A stretch of DNA of 64,000 bases from Filosporella fistucella (taxonomy: Eukaryota; Ascomycota; Leotiomycetes; Helotiales): assembly GCA_030077755.1 (NCBI GenBank), contig JAQJZZ010000011.1, positions 2,170,001 to 2,234,000 of the forward strand, given 5' to 3'. Position numbers and translations under genes: made by a program. Under the pieces are notes generated by a model. The model saw nothing but the letters and a program-made list of their open reading frames with translations, searched no databases and was not told the origin of the DNA. Shown piece by piece: positions 58,602 to 64,000 of this stretch; positions within the stretch are counted from its first letter, which is position 1, and every line of letters starts with the position of its first letter.

Positions 58602-61232
58602 CTACTCCTTTTTCCTCGCACTCCCCTGCGGTCTCCTAAACTTCCTCTTATCCTTCCTACTCATCTTAACCTTATCTCTCGTTCCCTTTCCCCCCTCCCA
58701 GAACCCCCCAGTCCCCTTCTTCCCGACCAAACTCCCATGACACACCCCACAGTCTTCAGGTCTATAATTCTGTTCTCTCGAGCACCATCCACAGATCATC
58801 CTATTAGCCCACTCATTAACATGTTCCTCCACCTCATCATGACATTTATCACACGCGTAGACTTTCATACAGCAGCTGAAGCGAAACCAGCGATAGGATT
58901 TAGTGTAATGTCTGCATCTTCCTCGTTTTGGCAACTCGGTGCCGGGCATTAGACCTAGTGTTTCTTTTTTGCGGCGAGGTCCAGAGGTGGGTATACGATG
59001 CGAAGAGGAGATACGGAGGAATTTGACAGAAGGTATTTTGAAGGTGAATTTCTGGTGGCATTCTCTGCAGATATTGGATGTCGTCTCGCCGGCTACGGAC
59101 ACGATGCCGGGTGCTGGGTAGACGGTAGAGCATTGAGAACAGGTAGGCAGGAATGTACTTGGGAGCATGTCGCCGATGATACAACCTTCTAGATCCAGGA
59201 AACCAGCTCGGACGGCGTGAGCGTGAACGAGATCGCGGCGGAAGCCGATTGTTAGAGGGCTGGCGCACTTTTTGCAGCTTTCGGATTTTGAAGCGCCGTT
59301 TTTTAAGCCCTTGATTTCTGTGGTATCTTTGCATCTTTCGCATTTTACAGTGATGTTCAGGGTCACGACTTCGAGAATCTCGATGCCGTATAGCTCGATG
59401 AAGGGGAACGATATAGCTGTTCCTTTCTCAGGATTGGAGAGTGGTTGTGCAGAAGATGTTTCGCCTTCTTCCATCTTGACCTCAACTCCTCCCTCCTCTT
59501 CTGTAGATTCATCGGTGTCGTAAGAGTATAGATCGTCGGTATCAGTATTAGACAAATCATCATGATCAACCACCGTCCACTCTGGTGGTCGTGTGATGTA
59601 TTGAATATGGCTCCTCTCTGGATCTTGGTGGCCTTCTTGCACAGCAGGCTCTTCAACGGGAGAAGGTGATGGTTCTCTGAATTGGGGCTGGGCAGTCGGC
59701 TCAGGAAGTGGTGTCTTTGCAAGAATATGCATGTTTGATGCCAGGTAGTTGATATGTCCCATGAGATTCAACTTGGAGTTCTTCTCATCAGTAGCTTTCT
59801 CCAGGAATCCAGCTTCAACTGCTTTCGAATCTGGGTTATTGGTCCCTTCTACCTGAACCCTGCATGGCAGGAGAGGATATAGAAGTGGTACGAATAATCT
59901 CACTGTCTTGATAGCCTGAATGGAAACTGGCAACTCAGCTCGCCGTCTCGGTTCGATAGGGAGTGTATATGCAATTCCGTCCCCTGATTTCTTGTAGAGA
60001 GGGAGACGACCCATTCGTGCTTCTAATTGTCTTGTCTCGGCTTCTCTCCTTTTTGATGCTTCGGCTTTTTCTTGTTCCGTGAAGAACTTCTCCGGTTTTG
60101 GAGGGTTAGCGGCAACATCTTGAGTCGATTTTTGTTCAACCTTTGCAACATTGACTGGCTCAACAGATCTAGCTGGAAGGTTTGATAGGTGCCGAGTGTC
60201 TTTGTTGACCACAATCTTTACCGTATCTGCTTTTGGAGCAGAGAGAAAGGTTTCGAGATTCTTATCTAGAGCTTTCATCAACTCTAGCAAAGTGCTCTTT
60301 GGCTTATCCTCCACCAGCTTGTCGTAACCAAGCTCAACATTGATAGCAAATCCTCTTGGAATATCTTTGTTACCGACCTTTAGAGAAGGGGTCTCTTTTG
60401 GATATTGCAGAGGAATAGAGAGTGAACAGTCCAACGCTGTCATCTCAAAAGGAAAGTCCGGATCCGAAGGAGTCAAATTGAACTTCAGGATCGTTGCTCC
60501 CCCTTGTTTGGTCTCCTTTGGAGAGAATCTCCTTCGGATCTGACCCAATTGGAACTCTCTAGGATCCTGTGCTTGTGCTTGAGGTACTGGCTTTGGTACC
60601 ACACGTGATGCCGGTACATGATCCTTAACAGCTTGACGTCGGTCCAGAGGAATGGGATCCTCTATCACAGCATCACCAGAACTGCCGGGCACCTCGGCAT
60701 GCTTCATCTTCGCCCCAGGCAATCTCGTGCTATCGTGCAGGAAAGGACACTCATTGCCAGCTCTACAAAACCCTATTCTTGATCAGCCTCTGAAATCGTA
60801 TGACCGTCCCCTCGAGGCTCTTAGGTATCCACATATCACGTGTATCAACATGAGGTATGACAGCGAATTCTCATGACAAAGCCACATCGATGATATTCCC
60901 AACAATTCGATATGTACAGCAAACGCATCCCCCACGCGCATTGAAGGGCGGTGTAAAATCACTTGATCCAAACAGCATGCTGCACAACACAACGACGGAC
61001 ATATGCAAATAAAGCTCGCATAGAACCAATGAAAATATTCGCAGCAACGTAATACAATACAATAGAGAATCAAAATACCTGATCTGCTGAAGTATCGACA
61101 AACCCTGCTTTGGGCGGTCTTGCTATCATGGGAATGGGCCTCTGCGCGCAAGGCGGAACCTCCGTTCGTAATTTCTGCCAACGCATCAGTCAACCGAGCA
61201 GATGACCGGCCGTCCAAACCATAGCCTGCCAT
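58602..61232 (-). CDS. CCCH and CHY zinc-finger protein
   Basis: Two exons, 61232-61079 and 60772-58602, joined by a 306-bp intron, make a 774-aa frame starting MAGYGLDGRSSARLTDALAE. The intron splits a CCCH finger: CRYFSRSG | FCRAGNECPFLH, giving C-x8-C-x5-C-x3-H only after splicing. The middle contains an alpha/beta region (QLGQIRRRFSPKE; DPDFPFEMTALDCSLSIPLQ) and an acidic stretch (DLSNTDTDDLYSYDTDEST). The C-terminal 250 residues hold several C-x2-C pairs and a CHY-type zinc finger (RGRCRHYTKSYRWFRFSCC, YACDKCHDEVEEH, MICGWCSREQ), then a basic tail ending GSARKKE. CCCH suggests RNA binding and CHY a metal/redox-sensitive fold; the combined role is not known to me. Confidence 0.88.
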
Positions 61233-64000
61233 GTTATGCGTCGCAACCTGGTAGAGGATTGATAGCTTTGCAGAAGGTGTGGTGAGTGACTAAGGGCGGT
61301 GAGGGGAATGGTGCTGACCTGTTTGTGATGTAAGGCTGGAATCCATGATTTGGCGTTGCGGGTTGTGTTGTTGTTGACGATTACTCCCCGTGGAGAGGTA
61401 GCTGGGCGTTGTTGTGAACGGATGGGGGAAACGGGGAATAGATAGGCTAACAAGTGTGGAGGCAAAACAAAGCAACGTCGCATACGATGCTGATGATATG
61501 CGCGGTTCAAGAGTTTAAGTTCTTGATGCTTACGATATTGTACGATAAGCATTGAGATCTTCTCATCTTTAGGTATGATATATTTTGGTCACGGGGAAGG
61601 CAAATGCAAAGAGATGAGTCAACCTGAGGCTGTGGCAATGTTGATGCACGAAGAGCTATGAGTGAGTGAGTATGAGTCTACACTGTTCTTAGGTGCAGGA
61701 GGTAAGGTATTGCAAAGTACCGCCTCAGTACTGAGTCACCAAAGTCCGGATAACTGCAGTAACTTCGGATGCTCGTAACAGGTTCAAAGAAATAATAACT
61801 GGAATGAATATTACCTTTTTAAATCAAATCAAATTCAAATCGAGTATCATTTAATATTGCTATTATTATTATTCTCGTTATTATTTGATTTCACAACTCC
61901 CCCGTCACCAAAGGGCCGGTCGGGTAAATTATCGGCACGCCTCCGCCCAGCAGACAACGCCCGATGACGATGACGAAATGGACACGATCTTGATTTTCGA
62001 CCTTCCCCCTCATGCATCCTAGGTATCTTCTGCCTCCTGCCTCATGCTTTCATCTACTTCCCTCCTCTCGGCTTCTTTCTCTCTCTTCCCCACCAAAGCC
62101 GATTCCTCATCCGAGACAAGACTGGGAATTTTGTGTTCAAGTGCCAGTTCAAGTGCAAACCTACCGACCTTTGCATTTGACGCCTTCGAACCTTAATCTG
62201 TCGCGTGTTGTTTTGTTTTCCCTTTTCATGATCATCAGGTGTGCATATGTGCTGTGCTCTAACCCAGATTCCCAAGAGCCGTGATAGCGGCTGGTTGAAA
62301 GTGGGGATTTTTTGTTGACAGCCTGACAGCCATCCAATGCTTAATTCTTTTCCCGGCTCAAGGAACTGATCTCGAAATGGTTCAAAACTGTATTTTCTTA
62401 TTGTCTTAGTTCCCCGCATGAGATAAAATCCTTTCATTACTCATGTCGATGACTCTTTCACATCTTGTCCATGATATGATTCAATTGATGCCGAGGATAA
62501 CTATATTGCTATGCCGAGATTGCGAGATTCCCCGATGAAAAAGGGGCGACGACGGACAACATCATCTCCTTCCAAGCGGACCCCGCATGTCATTCAGGGA
62601 TTTATTCTCTACGGCTTACACCACCAGCACCTTGCATGATCTTGAGCTTGATGTGGAGGTGATTTTGAGTTCAGCTTAGAGTTTGAACATGAGGGCTGAG
62701 ATATTGCATTAGTTTTCGGTGTTCTTCCGAGAATATGGGGATTATCCCGTGCTGTGAGAGAATTGCGGGGAGGGAGTAGCAGAACATGATAGATCCTAGT
62801 CTTTGTCTGATCACAAGATATTGAATAATTCTTTATTACTTGGCTTCAATTAATTTGCCTAGTTCATTTTGTCAATCTCACGGAATTCGTCCGAGACATA
62901 TCAGAAGGTTGAAAGATTGACTATGACTTGAAGTAAACGTATCGGCTGTTTTAAACTCTATTGCCACGCGCAATAGGCGTGAGAGGGCTTGCCTTTTTCA
63001 TCCTCTTAGTGCCACAGCTGTCATGATGTATGTCGATGACGATGATCTTGAGCGTTAATAACAGAAAATAAAATAAGAAGGGTCCAAAAGGGTCGTTGTG
63101 CCTACACAACTAAAATGGACGACTCGTTGGATCACCGTAGCCAATGCTTCTCTTTAGATTGAGGGGCGAGAAGTTCAGACAATTAAGGTTAGGCCAACTA
63201 TCTGTCTGTCTTTGCAGTGCAATTTGTCGCAGTTGGCATCTTTGCAGCAGCCAAACTATCGGTCTACCTGCAAGAGCGTTCGGCATCCGAAGGTGTAAAT
63301 CGGATAGCATGCGGGGATCCGGGGTAGGTTTGCACTCAAGATTTGAGCATCATTAAAAGGAGACTTTCCGGCAGGTGGCAAATACTGTCATGGTCCTCGA
63401 TGCGAGACAATTTGGGCAGTATGACTTTTGGCAAACCTTTAACTCGAGTCATGTCTATAGCCAAAACTGAAAAAGTTCATCTGATTACTTGGAAAGAGAA
63501 CTCCTGCCTGGATGCTCAAGGAAGAGAGAAGTCTATGCGCCTTAGAAACTCTAGAATGTAGGGATGCCTTCCCTAGACCTTGAATGATGACGAACATGCC
63601 ACTTTCGATACTTGATGCAATATTCGAAGAAGCCATGATGACAGAACTTTAAACTATACACAATTACCCAATTTTAGATATTGTTTTCAACAGGTTGCTT
63701 ATGAGACTGTGTCGCTAGACACTGACTCGAAAATGCAATACTTCTTGCTTCAAAGCTACTGTGACGTTTTGAAACCCCCGATATATTTTACAATGCTTCA
63801 CCACATATCCGAAAATAACAAAGCAATCCAGGTCCGTCTTCGGATGGCACAAGACATCACTTTGATGGTACACATCATTGAAAGACTGAATCTGAAATTC
63901 AAATTCAAATACAATAAAATAATAATGATGATGATGTAATAAAAAAACCCAAAGTGAAAAATTCCGCATACTCTCCCCTTGCCATACAGCATACAGGCAT
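61233..64000. other. Right-end region without a convincing gene
   Basis: 2.8 kb. 62012-62284 (+) is an open pyrimidine-rich frame that looks like non-coding leader. Short AT-rich trinucleotide runs occur at about 61857-61873 and 63915-63938. The window ends inside intergenic DNA. Confidence 0.4.

Noticed and set aside
62012..62284. Plus-strand frame rich in Leu, Pro and Ser
   Set aside because: Composition follows a pyrimidine-rich DNA stretch, typical of a 5' leader; no domain.

Overview
The window is nuclear DNA of a filamentous ascomycete. Genes are split by short introns (mostly about 40-130 bp, with GTAAGT-like donors and CTAAC/CTGAC-like branch sites), intergenic gaps are often 0.5-3 kb, and the products are Pezizomycotina types: a two-pore TOK potassium channel, a GH7 cellobiohydrolase with CBM1, a Zn2Cys6 regulator, a type III polyketide synthase and a Gal80-like protein. 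Moderate GC and the gene repertoire suggest a plant-associated Leotiomycete (Helotiales), but that placement is inference. Splice sites below were read by eye; where exon lengths sum to an intact frame I say so.

Left third (1-21 kb): TOK channel (-), Rad4/XPC repair factor (+), an unrecognised acidic protein (-), type III PKS (-), a small membrane protein (+), a Bud22-like ribosome-biogenesis factor (-), a short-chain dehydrogenase (+), a 2.9 kb gap, then the secreted cellobiohydrolase (+).

Middle (21-41 kb): a small conserved protein (-), a damaged gene with a fungal helical N-terminal domain (-), and a complete Tc1/mariner-like element of 1,465 bp with perfect 33-bp inverted repeats. Its transposase frame is killed by six stops that all fit C-to-T change at CpA (RIP-like). 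Then come a ferric-reductase-type oxidoreductase (+), a Gal80-like protein (+), a methyltransferase-like membrane protein (-), a cytochrome P450 (+), an alpha/beta hydrolase (+) and a Zn2Cys6 regulator (-). This run looks like a tailoring-enzyme neighbourhood without an obvious backbone enzyme.

Right third (40-64 kb): a Ser/Pro-rich single-pass protein (+), a large disordered protein with a conserved C-terminus (-), an Lsb5-like VHS/GAT endocytic adaptor (+), then a stretch of small Cys/His-rich minus-strand genes (47.7-54.5 kb) including two apparent paralogues sharing an exact CG[HC]-x6-H-x3-C signature, a C2H2 protein and a RING protein, interrupted by a small plus-strand membrane protein. 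After these lie an AA11-like secreted LPMO with a chitin-binding domain (-) and a CCCH + CHY zinc-finger protein (-). The last 2.7 kb holds no convincing gene.
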